The notes beneath the pieces are model-generated. The model saw only the letters and a list, made by a program, of their open reading frames with translations, did no database searches and had not been told where the DNA came from. Of a stretch of DNA of 54,286 nt, positions 17,837 to 26,818 are shown one piece after another. Where the stretch lies: the NCBI GenBank assembly GCA_041691815.1, contig JBEPTZ010000014.1, positions 1-54,286 of the forward strand, read 5' to 3'. The stretch comes from 70-18 sp041691815 (lineage in GTDB: Bacteria > Pseudomonadota > Alphaproteobacteria > Acetobacterales > Acetobacteraceae). Each line of letters begins with the position of its first letter. The first letter of the stretch is position 1. The translations under genes and the position numbers were made by a program.

Positions 17837-20800
17837 TTACACCGAGAAATACTTGGCGTGTGGATTCAACACCACGATGGCACTGGTGGATTGTTCCGGG
17901 TGGAGCTGCCATTCGTCGGACAGCGACACCCCGATGCGGTCGGCCTGGAGCAGGCGGATCAGCGGTTCCTGGTCTTCCAGTTTCGGGCAGGCCGGGTAGC
18001 CGAACGAGTAGCGGCTGCCGTGGTAGTTCTGTTGCAGCATCTTCTCCATGTCGCGGTCGTCCTCGCCGGCGAAACCGAGTTCCGCGCGGATGCGCTTGTG
18101 GGTGTATTCGGCCATCGCCTCGGCCATCTCGACGGACAGGCCGTGCAGGTAGAGGTAGTCCTGGTAACGGTTTTCGGCGAACCATTCGCGGGTGGTGTCG
18201 CTGGCTTTCTCGCCCATGGTGACCACCTGCATGCCGATCACGTCACGTTCCGCATCGTCGACGTCGCGGAAGAAGTCGGCGATGCATTCGCCGTCGGCTT
18301 TCGGCTGGCGCGGCAGGTTGATGCGGAACAGCTCGGTGGTGCCGTCCTGTTCGAAGACGATCAGCTCGTTGCCCTGGCCGGCGGCTTTCCAGTAGCCGTA
18401 GATGGCTTGCGGCTTGAGGATGTTGTCGGCTTCGCAGAGGCCGAGCATGCGGCGCATCACCGGGCGCAGTTCCTGGCGGGCCCAGCCGAGGAAGTCTTCG
18501 AGCGAGCGGCCCTGTTTGCGAAAGCCCCACTGGAATTGGTACAGGCTGCGCTCGTTGAGGAACGGGATGATGGCCTTCGGCGCCGCCTCGATGACGCGCG
18601 GACCCCAGAACGGCGGGGTGATCACCGGCACGTCGCGGGTGAGGCGGTGGCGGCGCTGCTGCACCACGGCGAGATCGACCGGGGCGAAGGCGCGGGCGTC
18701 GGCCTGGCCGAGGGTGCGGGCGGTGTTGCGGGCCTTGCCGCTGCGCTTGGCCTGGACGGCCGCGAGGTAGTCGTCGAAGCCGTTGCCGGTGACCTTGTCC
18801 ATCAGGCTGAGGCCGTCGAAGGCGTCGCGCGCATAGGCGACGCGGCCGCAGGCGTAGGATTGCACGCAGGTGTCCTCGACATAGTTGCGGGTCAGCGCGG
18901 CGCCGCCGAGCATCACCGGCACGTTGAGGCCGAGACGGGACATCTCCTCGAGGTTCTCGCGCATCACCACGGTGGATTTGACCAGCAGGCCGGACATGCC
19001 GACGGCGTGCGCCTTGTGCTCGCGCACCGCGTCCATCATGTCGGCCAGCTTGACCTTGATGCCGAGATTGACCACCCGGTAGCCGTTATTGGTGAGGATG
19101 ATGTCGACCAAATTCTTGCCGATGTCGTGCACGTCGCCTTTCACCGTGGCAAGCACGATGGTGCCTTTCTGCTGGCCTTCGACGCGCTCCATCATCGGTT
19201 CGAGGTAGGCGACCGCGGCCTTCATGGTTTCGGCGGATTGCAGCACGAAGGGCAGCTGCATCTTGCCGGCGCCGAACAACTCGCCGACCACCTTCATGCC
19301 GTCGAGCAGGATGGAGTTGATGATGTCGAGCGGCTCATGGACCTTTAGCGCCTCGTCGAGTTCGTCGGTGAGGCCCTTGCGGTCGCCGTCGACGATGCGG
19401 TCCTTGAGGCGGCCCTCGACGGTGTCGGCGCGGGTTTTCTTGACGGCGTCGGCGAGTTTGCGGTCGGCGAAGATCTCCAGCAGCTTTTGCAGCGGGTCGT
19501 AGCCTTCGCGGCGGCGGTCGAAGATCAGATCTTCGCAGACCTGCACTTCCTCGGCGGCGATCAGGTGCAGCGGGCGGATCTTGGAGACGTGGACGATGGC
19601 GCCGGACATGCCGGCGCGCACCGCATGGTCGAGGAACACCGAGTTGAGCACCGCGCGGGCAGCCGGGTTGAGGCCGAAGCTGACGTTGGAGAGGCCGAGG
19701 ATGATCTGGATGTCGGGGAAGCGGTCGCGGATCAGCTTGATGCCTTCCAGGGTCCAGGCCGCCAGCTTGCGGTCGTCCTCGTTGCCGGTGGCGATGGTGA
19801 AGGTCAGCGGGTCGATCAGCAGGTCGGATTGCGGCAGGCCGTGTCTGGTGCAGGCGAATTCGACCAGACGGGTGGCGACCGCGAGTTTGTCCTCGGCGGA
19901 CTTGGCCATGCCTTTTTCGTCGATGGTGAGGGCGATGACCGCGGTGCCGAAGCGGCGGGCCAGGATCAGGCGGTCCTCCGCGGCCTTCTCGCCGTCCTCG
20001 AAGTTGATCGAGTTGATGATCGGCTTGCCGCCATGCAGCTTCAGCGCCGCCTCGAGCACCGGGGTCTCGGTGCTGTCGATCACCAGCGGCGCGTTGACCG
20101 AGGCGGTGAAGCGGCGGATCACCTCGTTCATCTCGGCGATTTCGTCACGGCCGACGAAGGCGGTGCAGACGTCCAGGCTGTTGGAGCCTTCGCCGATCTG
20201 CTCGCGGCCGATGGCGACGCAGGCATCCCAGTCGGCGCTCTCCTGGGCGGCGCGCCATTTCTTGCTGCCGTTGGCGTTGCAGCGCTCGCCGATCGAGAAG
20301 TAGCTGTTCTCCTGGCGCAGCGGCACCTGCTGGTAGAGGCTGGCGACCGAGGGCATCCAGACCACGCTGCGCTTGACCGGCGCCGGGCGGGCGGCGCCGT
20401 TGCGGCGGAGCATGGCGTCGAGTGCGGCGATATGCTCGATCGAGGTGCCGCAGCAGCCGCCGATCAGGTTGACGCCGTCTTCCTGCACGAAGCGTTCGAT
20501 CCAGGTGGCCATCTCGTCCGGCCCGAGCGGGTAGCGGGTCTCGCCGTCGATCAGCTCCGGCAGGCCGGCATTGGGCTGCACCGAGAGCAGGCCGGGCCAG
20601 TTGGCCGAGAGCCAGCGCATGTGCTCGGCCATTTCCTGCGGGCCGGTGGCGCAGTTGAGGCCGAGCAGCGGGATGTCGAGCGCGTTGACCACGGTGGCGG
20701 CGGCGGCGATATCGGGGCCGACCAGCAGGGTGCCGGTGGTTTCCACGGTGACCTGGACGAAGATCGGGATGTTGCTGCCGGCCTTGGCGCGGGCCAGCTT

Positions 20801-21322
20801 GGCGCCGTTGACCGCGGCCTTGATCTGCAATGTGTCCTGGCAGGTTTCGATCAGGATGGCGTCGACGCCGCCGGCGATCAGGCCGCGCGATTGCTCAGCG
20901 AGGGCGGCTTCCAGCGGGTCATAGGCGATGTTGCCGAGGCTGGGCAGCTTGGTTCCCGGGCCGATGCTGCCGATCACCCAGCGGTCGCGGCCGTCGGCGA
21001 AGCTCTCGGCGGCCTCGCGGGCCAGTTCGGCGCTCACCTTGTTGATCTCGAAGGCGCGTTCGGCGAGGTCGAATTCACCCAGCGTCACCGGGGAGGCGCC
21101 GAAGGTGTTGGTTTCCACCATGTCGGCACCAGCCTCGAAATAGCCGCGATGGATTTCGCGCACCAGGTCGGGGCGGGAGAGCGAGAGGATGTCGGTGCAG
21201 TTCTCGCGGCCCCAGTAGTCCTTTTCGGTGTCCAGCGTCAGCGCCTGCACGCGGCTGCCCATGCCGCCGTCGCACAGCAGAACGCGGTCGCGCAGGGCAT
21301 CGAGCAGGTGGGGACGGGTCAT
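17837..21322 (-). CDS. metH: Cobalamin-dependent methionine synthase
   Basis: A protein of 1161 residues that transfers the methyl group of methyltetrahydrofolate to homocysteine through cobalamin. The domain order is complete: homocysteine domain (zinc cysteines near residue 224 in GLNCATG and near 290 in GGCCGT), pterin domain (about 350-620), cobalamin-binding domain with the cobalt-ligand histidine near residue 732 in DVHDIGKN, and a C-terminal S-adenosylmethionine activation domain ending near KYFSV. ATG 21322 overlaps the stop of the ArsR-methyltransferase gene (ATGA). The enzyme is the main B12 consumer in this window and fits the adjacent uptake genes. Confidence 0.97.
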   Translation of the reverse strand: MTRPHLLDALRDRVLLCDGGMGSRVQALTLDTEKDYWGRENCTDILSLSRPDLVREIHRGYFEAGADMVETNTFGASPVTLGEFDLAERAFEINKVSAELAREAAESFADGRDRWVIGSIGPGTKLPSLGNIAYDPLEAALAEQSRGLIAGGVDAILIETCQDTLQIKAAVNGAKLARAKAGSNIPIFVQVTVETTGTLLVGPDIAAAATVVNALDIPLLGLNCATGPQEMAEHMRWLSANWPGLLSVQPNAGLPELIDGETRYPLGPDEMATWIERFVQEDGVNLIGGCCGTSIEHIAALDAMLRRNGAARPAPVKRSVVWMPSVASLYQQVPLRQENSYFSIGERCNANGSKKWRAAQESADWDACVAIGREQIGEGSNSLDVCTAFVGRDEIAEMNEVIRRFTASVNAPLVIDSTETPVLEAALKLHGGKPIINSINFEDGEKAAEDRLILARRFGTAVIALTIDEKGMAKSAEDKLAVATRLVEFACTRHGLPQSDLLIDPLTFTIATGNEDDRKLAAWTLEGIKLIRDRFPDIQIILGLSNVSFGLNPAARAVLNSVFLDHAVRAGMSGAIVHVSKIRPLHLIAAEEVQVCEDLIFDRRREGYDPLQKLLEIFADRKLADAVKKTRADTVEGRLKDRIVDGDRKGLTDELDEALKVHEPLDIINSILLDGMKVVGELFGAGKMQLPFVLQSAETMKAAVAYLEPMMERVEGQQKGTIVLATVKGDVHDIGKNLVDIILTNNGYRVVNLGIKVKLADMMDAVREHKAHAVGMSGLLVKSTVVMRENLEEMSRLGLNVPVMLGGAALTRNYVEDTCVQSYACGRVAYARDAFDGLSLMDKVTGNGFDDYLAAVQAKRSGKARNTARTLGQADARAFAPVDLAVVQQRRHRLTRDVPVITPPFWGPRVIEAAPKAIIPFLNERSLYQFQWGFRKQGRSLEDFLGWARQELRPVMRRMLGLCEADNILKPQAIYGYWKAAGQGNELIVFEQDGTTELFRINLPRQPKADGECIADFFRDVDDAERDVIGMQVVTMGEKASDTTREWFAENRYQDYLYLHGLSVEMAEAMAEYTHKRIRAELGFAGEDDRDMEKMLQQNYHGSRYSFGYPACPKLEDQEPLIRLLQADRIGVSLSDEWQLHPEQSTSAIVVLNPHAKYFSV

Positions 21323-22281
21323 CGTGCGGCTTCCAGAACGTGAGGGGCGGGGGCGGGGGCCGGGGCGTGGGCGGTCCATATGCGGACCTCCAACGGGCCG
21401 GGGATGGCGGTGGTGGCGGCCGGGGTCAGATGGGCGGCGGCGAGGCGTTCGGCCATTGCTTCATCGGAGAAACCGGGCCAGCGATGGGCCAGGCGCTGCA
21501 TACAGGCGGCGTTGGCGTGGCCGGCGAGGTCGACCACCAGCAGGCGGCCGCCAGGGGCAAGCACGCGGGCGGCCTCGGCCAGGGCGGCGGCGGGGTCTTC
21601 GGCGTAGTGCAGCACCATCTGCAGCACCACCGCGTCGAACCCGGCGTCGGGCAGCGGCAGGCGATACATGTCGGCCAGGCGCACGGCGCAATGGGTCAGG
21701 CCGGGATGGGCGAGGCGGGCGCGGGCAAGGGCCAGCATGGCGCGGCTGGCATCGACGCCGAGTGCTGCCGACACGTTTGGCGCGACCAGTTCCAGCAGCC
21801 GGCCGGTGCCGGTGCCGATATCCAGCAGGCGGCCGATCTCGGGGCCGAGCAGCGCCAGCAGCGCCTGTTCCACCGCCTGGGCGGGGAGGTCGAGGGCGCG
21901 CATCTCATCCCAGTCGGCACCCTTGCGGCGGAAGCTCTCGCTGGCGATGCGGGCGCGTTCGGCGAGCACGCGGGCGGCCTGGCGGCGGTCGGCGGCCAGC
22001 GTCGGCTCGTCTTCCGGCAGGCGGGCGAGTACAGCGCGGGCCAGCGAGCCGGGGCGGCTGGTCTCCGGCGGCAGGGTGAACCAGACATTGGCGCCCTCGC
22101 GCAGGCGGTCGAGCAGGCCGGCCTCGCCGAGCAGGCGCAGGTGGCGCGATAGCCGCGGCTGGGACTGCCCGAGGATTTCGGTAAACTCCATGACGCAGAA
22201 TGAGCCGCGCGCCGCCAGCGCCAGTAGCCGCAGGCGGGTGGGCTCGGCGCAGGCGCGCAGCGCGGTCAGGAGGGGTTCCAT
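21319..22281 (-). CDS. sahR: ArsR-type regulator fused to a methyltransferase-like domain (SahR-like)
   Basis: A protein of 320 residues. An ArsR winged helix fills about residues 1-95 (EPTRLRLLALAARG; LGQSQPRLSRHLRLLGEAGL is the recognition helix), and a class I methyltransferase fold follows, with the S-adenosyl site LLDIGTGTGRLLELV near residue 165 and LQMVLHYAEDP later. This domain order matches alphaproteobacterial SahR, which senses S-adenosylhomocysteine and controls methionine-cycle genes; that link comes from family knowledge. It is coupled to metH by an ATGA overlap. A palindrome 14 bases upstream of its start is its probable operator, implying autoregulation. The identification as SahR rather than another fused ArsR is inferred. 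Confidence 0.85.
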   Translation of the reverse strand: MEPLLTALRACAEPTRLRLLALAARGSFCVMEFTEILGQSQPRLSRHLRLLGEAGLLDRLREGANVWFTLPPETSRPGSLARAVLARLPEDEPTLAADRRQAARVLAERARIASESFRRKGADWDEMRALDLPAQAVEQALLALLGPEIGRLLDIGTGTGRLLELVAPNVSAALGVDASRAMLALARARLAHPGLTHCAVRLADMYRLPLPDAGFDAVVLQMVLHYAEDPAAALAEAARVLAPGGRLLVVDLAGHANAACMQRLAHRWPGFSDEAMAERLAAAHLTPAATTAIPGPLEVRIWTAHAPAPAPAPHVLEAAR

Positions 22282-22294
22282 GGCGTTGTCATCG

Positions 22295-22312
22295 CATAAA
22301 GATATCCTTATG
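22295..22312. promoter_or_regulatory. Candidate SahR-like operator
   Basis: The 18-base sequence CATAAAGATATCCTTATG is a palindrome with one mismatched pair. It lies between the divergent ArsR-methyltransferase gene (start 22281) and the CobW-like gene (start 22321), where a repressor could block both promoters. AT content is high against the surrounding GC-rich DNA. No binding evidence exists. Confidence 0.6.
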
Positions 22313-22320
22313 TCTACTGG

Positions 22321-22692
22321 ATGACAGATATGGCTGATGCGCGGGTGCCGGTGGTGTTTGCGGCGGCGGAACTGGCCGGGGCCGAGGACGCATTGCTGTT
22401 GGACGCCGGGCTGCTGGATGCCGGCCAGGGCGGCGGCGCGGCGGCCGGCGTGGTGGTGCGCCTGCCGCGTGCGGCGCTCGGCCATCGGATCGGTTGCGTC
22501 TGCTGCGTGCCGCGGGGTGCGGCGGCCGAGGCGCTTGGCCGGCTGTTCCTGGCGCGGGCGCGCGGCGAGGTGGGGTTCTTCCGCCGCGTGGTGGTTTGCG
22601 TGGCCGATGCCGCCGCGGTGCGTGAGGCGGTGCTGGGGGATCGGCTGGTGGCGGGGCGGTATCGACTGGATTCGTCCGTGACAAGTATGTAG
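22321..22692 (+). CDS. Short CobW/COG0523-like protein without a P-loop
   Basis: A protein of 123 residues. Its second half matches the central part of CobW/YjiA metallochaperone GTPases: the GCVCC cysteine motif (near residue 58), the RGEVGFFRRVVV strand, and DRLVAGRYRLD. The first 25 residues (VPVVFAAAELAGAEDALLL) occupy the place of the P-loop but lack GxxGxGK(T/S). The protein stops where the domain normally goes on, so GTP hydrolysis is not expected; it may bind metal through the cysteines or be a remnant. It starts beside the SahR-like operator and is divergent from sahR/metH. ATG 22321 or 22330 may be the start. Confidence 0.6.
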   Translation: MTDMADARVPVVFAAAELAGAEDALLLDAGLLDAGQGGGAAAGVVVRLPRAALGHRIGCVCCVPRGAAAEALGRLFLARARGEVGFFRRVVVCVADAAAVREAVLGDRLVAGRYRLDSSVTSM

Positions 22693-22882
22693 ACTGGGCA
22701 CTGTTTTATGGACGTTGGCGGCCAGTGCCGGCGCATCACGAAAACGTATGGCCGACTACGACGTGTTATTGCAGCGCACAATGTGCTAGCATTGAGCCCG
22801 GCTGGGTCGCGCATCGGGCGGCGTCCACGGAACCGGGCGATGCCGCCAGCGCGCAGCGTGTCCGCAACGAGGGGTGTGATTT

Positions 22883-25204
22883 TTGGACTCTGCGAACACT
22901 GACGCACCGGACGGCGGGGTACCAGACGCGGGCGCACCGGATGCCGGGCCGCATCGCCTGGCGGCGGTCGATCCGTCGGCCGTGCCGGAGACTGCCGACG
23001 ACATTGCCAGCCGGGCCGAGAAGCCGCTGTCGCCGCTGGATGTGCGGGTGATGGCGGTGATGGAGGCCGCCCGGTTTCATGGCGCCGAGTTGGACCGTGA
23101 CGATCTGCGATTCCCCCAGGGCGAGGCGCCGTCGCCGGCGACGCTGGTCGAGTGGGTGCGCGGCGCCGGGCTGTGGGCCAAGGCGACGCGGTTGCGCTGG
23201 CGGCATCTGATCGGTCTGGAGAGCGGCGGCCCGGTGGTGCTGTTGCTGGCCGACGGCAGCGCCGCGCTGATGGTGCGCGCCGACTCCGCCCGCAATGTAG
23301 TGCTGCTGAAAGACCCGACCGGCGCCGGCGATGGCCAGCCGGTGGCGGTTGACGAGTTGCGGCTGGCCCAGGTCTGGAACGGCGAGACCCTGCTGGTGCG
23401 GGCCGAGCGCGGCACCAGCATGGACAACGCGCCGTTCACCTTCGGCTGGATCGCCCGGATGGTGCTGCTGGAGAAGCGCATCCTGCGCGATGTCGCCCTC
23501 GGCTCGGTGGTGTTGAGCTTTCTCACCATCGTGCCGCCGTTGCTGGTGATGGTGGTGATCGACAAGGTGATCACCTATCAGAGCATCAGTTCGCTGATCA
23601 TGGTCTCGCTGATGCTGGCCGCGGCGGCGCTCTACGAGGCCTATCTCGGCTATGCCCGCCGCGAACTGATCCTGGTGGTGGCCACCAGGATGGACGCCAA
23701 GCTGGGGCTGCACGTGTTCAAGCGGCTGCTGGGGCTGCCGATCGACTACTTCGAGCGGACCCAGGCCGGCGCGATCATGTACCAGTTGCAGCAGGTCACC
23801 AAGATCCGCGACTTCCTGACCGGCAAGCTGCTGACCACCATTCTCGACAGCATCACGCTGCTGGTGCTGCTGCCGTTCCTGTTCTGGCTGAATGCCACGC
23901 TGACCTGGCTGGTGATCGCCTGCGCCATCCTGGTGGCGCTGATCATCATGGTCTACCTGCCGTCGGTGCGGCGCGCCTATAGCCGCTACATGCGGGCCGA
24001 GATCGAGAAGAACACGGTGCTGAACGAGTCGGTGCATGGCATCCGCACCGTGAAGTCGCTGGCGCTGGAGCCGCAGCAGCGCGAGATGTGGGACCGCAAG
24101 GTCGCCGACGCCTCGGCGTGGCGCAAGGCGATGGGCGACGCCTCGAACTGGCCGCAAAGCCTGGTGGTGCCGTTCGAGGTGATGATGAACCGCGGCGTGC
24201 TGCTGATCGGCGCCTATCTGGCGTTGACCAGCGGCGGCGTCTCGGCCGGTGCGCTGATCGCCTTCATGATGCTGTCCGGCCGGGTGGCGGCGCCGCTGGT
24301 GGGCATGGCCAAGCTGGTGGAGGACCTGGAGGAGGTGCGCGCCTCGGTGGCGCTGGTCTCCCAAGTGTTGAACAACCGGCCGGAAACCCTCACGCCGGGC
24401 GCCGGGTTGCGGCCGAAATTCGAGGGCTCGGTGCGTTTCGACCGGGTGACCTTCACCTATCCCGGCTCCAAGCACCCGGCGCTGGAGGAGATCACCTTCG
24501 AGATTCCGGCCGGCACCATGCTGGGCGTGGTCGGTCGCTCCGGCTCCGGCAAGTCCACCATCACCCGGCTGCTGCAGGGCATCAACCGGGAATACGAGGG
24601 CTACATCAAGGTCGACGGCAACGATCTGCGTGAGATCAACCTGGCGCATCTGCGGCGCAGCTTCGGTGTGGTGCTGCAGGAGAATTTCCTGTTCCGCGCC
24701 ACCATCCGGGAAAACCTGATCGCCGGGCGACCGGGCCTGACGCTGACCGACGCGGTGCGCGCGGCGCGGCTGGCCGGGGCGGAGGAGTTCATCGAGCGGA
24801 TGCCGATGGGCTACGAGACCTGGATCGAGGAGGGGTCGCCAAACCTGTCGGGCGGCCAGCGGCAACGGCTGGCGATTGCCCGCGCGCTGATCCACGACCC
24901 GCGACTGCTGATCCTCGATGAGGCGACCAGCGCGCTCGATCCGGAGAGCGAGGCGCTGGTGAACGCCAACATCCAGCGGATCGCCTTCGGTCGCACCATG
25001 GTGATCGTTTCGCACCGCCTGTCTTCGCTGATCGACTGCCACCAGATCCTGGTGCTGGATGCCGGTCGCGTGGTGGACATGGCGCCGCACAAGGAATTGC
25101 TGGAGCGCTGCCAGATCTACCGCTCGTTGTGGCAGCAACAGAACCGGCACATGGATGGCGCCAACAAGCCAACGCCGAAGCCGGTGCTGGCCCAAGGTGA
25201 CTGA
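22883..25204 (+). CDS. Type I secretion ABC exporter with C39-like domain
   Basis: A protein of 773 residues in HlyB/LapB style. Residues about 50-180 form a C39-like domain that lacks the catalytic cysteine (no Cys in this region), so it probably binds cargo rather than cutting it. Transmembrane domain (about 195-460): GSVVLSFLTIVPPLLVMVVI and later helices. The ATPase follows: Walker A GRSGSGKST, signature LSGGQRQRL, Walker B LLILDEATSALD and switch histidine VSHRL. The start is TTG 22883 with GAGGGG eight bases upstream. It is followed by the HlyD-type adaptor gene; no outer-membrane channel is seen nearby. Cargo is unknown. Confidence 0.92.
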   Translation: MDSANTDAPDGGVPDAGAPDAGPHRLAAVDPSAVPETADDIASRAEKPLSPLDVRVMAVMEAARFHGAELDRDDLRFPQGEAPSPATLVEWVRGAGLWAKATRLRWRHLIGLESGGPVVLLLADGSAALMVRADSARNVVLLKDPTGAGDGQPVAVDELRLAQVWNGETLLVRAERGTSMDNAPFTFGWIARMVLLEKRILRDVALGSVVLSFLTIVPPLLVMVVIDKVITYQSISSLIMVSLMLAAAALYEAYLGYARRELILVVATRMDAKLGLHVFKRLLGLPIDYFERTQAGAIMYQLQQVTKIRDFLTGKLLTTILDSITLLVLLPFLFWLNATLTWLVIACAILVALIIMVYLPSVRRAYSRYMRAEIEKNTVLNESVHGIRTVKSLALEPQQREMWDRKVADASAWRKAMGDASNWPQSLVVPFEVMMNRGVLLIGAYLALTSGGVSAGALIAFMMLSGRVAAPLVGMAKLVEDLEEVRASVALVSQVLNNRPETLTPGAGLRPKFEGSVRFDRVTFTYPGSKHPALEEITFEIPAGTMLGVVGRSGSGKSTITRLLQGINREYEGYIKVDGNDLREINLAHLRRSFGVVLQENFLFRATIRENLIAGRPGLTLTDAVRAARLAGAEEFIERMPMGYETWIEEGSPNLSGGQRQRLAIARALIHDPRLLILDEATSALDPESEALVNANIQRIAFGRTMVIVSHRLSSLIDCHQILVLDAGRVVDMAPHKELLERCQIYRSLWQQQNRHMDGANKPTPKPVLAQGD

Positions 25205-25271
25205 ACGAACGGTGACTGAACGAACGGCGATTGGGCGAACGGCGGCCGGGTGAACCGGCGACCGGGTGTTT
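25196..25271 (+). repeat. 15-base tandem repeat, about 4-5 units
   Basis: Two perfect units of GGTGACTGAACGAAC (25196-25210 and 25211-25225) are followed by diverged units (GGCGATTGGGCGAAC, GGCGGCCGGGTGAAC, and a partial one). The stop codon of the exporter gene lies inside the first unit. The array fills most of the 118 bases before the adaptor gene. Confidence 0.8.
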
Positions 25272-25322
25272 GAAAGCTGAGTGGCCGGCGACTGGGTTGT
25301 CGGCGAAGGAACAAGGACTGCG

Positions 25323-26765
25323 ATGGCCAAGCTGCTCACCACACGCGCCGATTCCGGCAAGGCGGTCGCCCAGCCGAATCGCGGCGATCTGGCCACCGTG
25401 CCGGAGCGTTCCGACCCGGCGGTGCCGATCCTGCTGGAGTTCGAATCGCCGACCGCTGCGGTCATCGCCGCCCCGGTGCCGGCGCGGTCGCGCTATGTCA
25501 CCTGGATGCTGGCCTCGATGTTCGCGGTGTTCCTGGTTATCGCGCTGGCGGTGCCGATCGACCGGGTGGTGGTGTCGTCCGGGCGGGTGGTCACCACTGC
25601 GCACAACATCGTGGTGCAACCGCTGGAGACCTCGATCGTCCGCTCGATCGATGTGCGCGAGGGGCAGCTGGTGCATGCCGGGCAGCTGCTGGCCAGGCTG
25701 GACCCGACGTTTGCCGCCGCCGATGCCGGGCAGTTGCAGACCCAGGTCGACAGCCTGCAGGCCGAGGTGACGCGGTTGCAGGATGAGCTGGCCGGCAAGC
25801 CGTATTTCTCTGACGGCACGCCGCCGGGCCAGTTGCAGGCGACCTTCTACACCCAGCGCCATGCCCAGTTGTCGGCGGCGATGGATGACTATGCCAAGAA
25901 GATCGACAGTGCGCGGGCAAAAGTGCGCCAGGCGCTGGGCGATGTCGCCTCCTATACCGAGCGGCTGGCAACGGCCAAGATCGTCGAGTCCAAGCGGCGC
26001 CAGTTGGAGAACCTGCAGGTCGGCAGCCAGCTCAATACGTTGGGCGCGATGGACAACCGGGTGGAGATGCAGCGGTTTGTCGAAAGTGCCCGCGCCGCCG
26101 CCGAAGGCGCCACGAGCGACCTGGCGGCGCTGGTGGCGGAGCGGGACAACTACCTGCAGCAGTTCAACGCCACCACCTCGCAGACCCTGACCGACCAGGG
26201 GCGCAAGCTGGATGATGCGCGCGAGAGCCTGAAGAAGGCCAAGCTGCGGCGCGCGCTGGTGGAGCTGCGCGCCGAGCGCGATGCGATCGTGCTGACCGTG
26301 GCACAGGTCAGTGTCGGCTCGGTGATGCAGTCGGGCGATCAGTTCATCACCATGGTGCCGCTCGACACGCCACTCGAGGTCGAGGCGATCATGGACGGGC
26401 GGGATGCCGGCTTCGTCGCGGTCGGCGATCATGTGACCGTGAAGTTCGATACCTTCCCCTATACGACATACGGCTACGCGCATGGCACGGTGCGGGTGAT
26501 CAGCCCCGACAGCTTCCGCAACCCGAACCAGGATCGCAAGACCGGCTCCGCCACGCCGCAGCGCGACACGACGGATTTCGGCAATTTTTATTATCGTATC
26601 CGCGTCACCATCGACTCGATGGCAATGCATGATCTGCCGGCGGGCTTCCGCGTCGCGCCTGGCATGCCGGTGACCGGTGACATCAAGATCGGCAAGCGCA
26701 CCATCGTGCAGTGGATGCTGTCGCGGGTGATCCCGGTGGCAACCGAAAGCATGCGCGAGCCATGA
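25323..26765 (+). CDS. HlyD-family membrane fusion protein
   Basis: A protein of 480 residues. A single membrane segment (about residues 58-80, TWMLASMFAVFLVIALAV) is followed by a biotinyl-lipoyl-like half (VQPLETSIVRSIDVREGQLV), a long coiled-coil hairpin (about 135-320) and a second beta half ending in VAPGMPVTGDIKIGKRTI. This is the periplasmic adaptor that joins the ABC exporter to an outer-membrane tunnel. Start ATG 25323 has AAGGA upstream. It lies after the exporter, separated by a 15-base tandem repeat. Confidence 0.93.
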   Translation: MAKLLTTRADSGKAVAQPNRGDLATVPERSDPAVPILLEFESPTAAVIAAPVPARSRYVTWMLASMFAVFLVIALAVPIDRVVVSSGRVVTTAHNIVVQPLETSIVRSIDVREGQLVHAGQLLARLDPTFAAADAGQLQTQVDSLQAEVTRLQDELAGKPYFSDGTPPGQLQATFYTQRHAQLSAAMDDYAKKIDSARAKVRQALGDVASYTERLATAKIVESKRRQLENLQVGSQLNTLGAMDNRVEMQRFVESARAAAEGATSDLAALVAERDNYLQQFNATTSQTLTDQGRKLDDARESLKKAKLRRALVELRAERDAIVLTVAQVSVGSVMQSGDQFITMVPLDTPLEVEAIMDGRDAGFVAVGDHVTVKFDTFPYTTYGYAHGTVRVISPDSFRNPNQDRKTGSATPQRDTTDFGNFYYRIRVTIDSMAMHDLPAGFRVAPGMPVTGDIKIGKRTIVQWMLSRVIPVATESMREP

Positions 26766-26818
26766 CCCGGGGCATCGCATGAGGTTGGCGCATCGCATCG
26801 TAGGAGGCGGTTGACGGC

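Noticed and set aside
19487..21343. Long plus-strand frame opposite metH
   Set aside because: Antisense shadow of metH with Asp/Gly/His-rich sequence and no domain.
22760..22800. GCACAATGTGC palindrome upstream of the exporter as an operator
   Set aside because: Too short and not repeated elsewhere in the gap; no regulator points to it.
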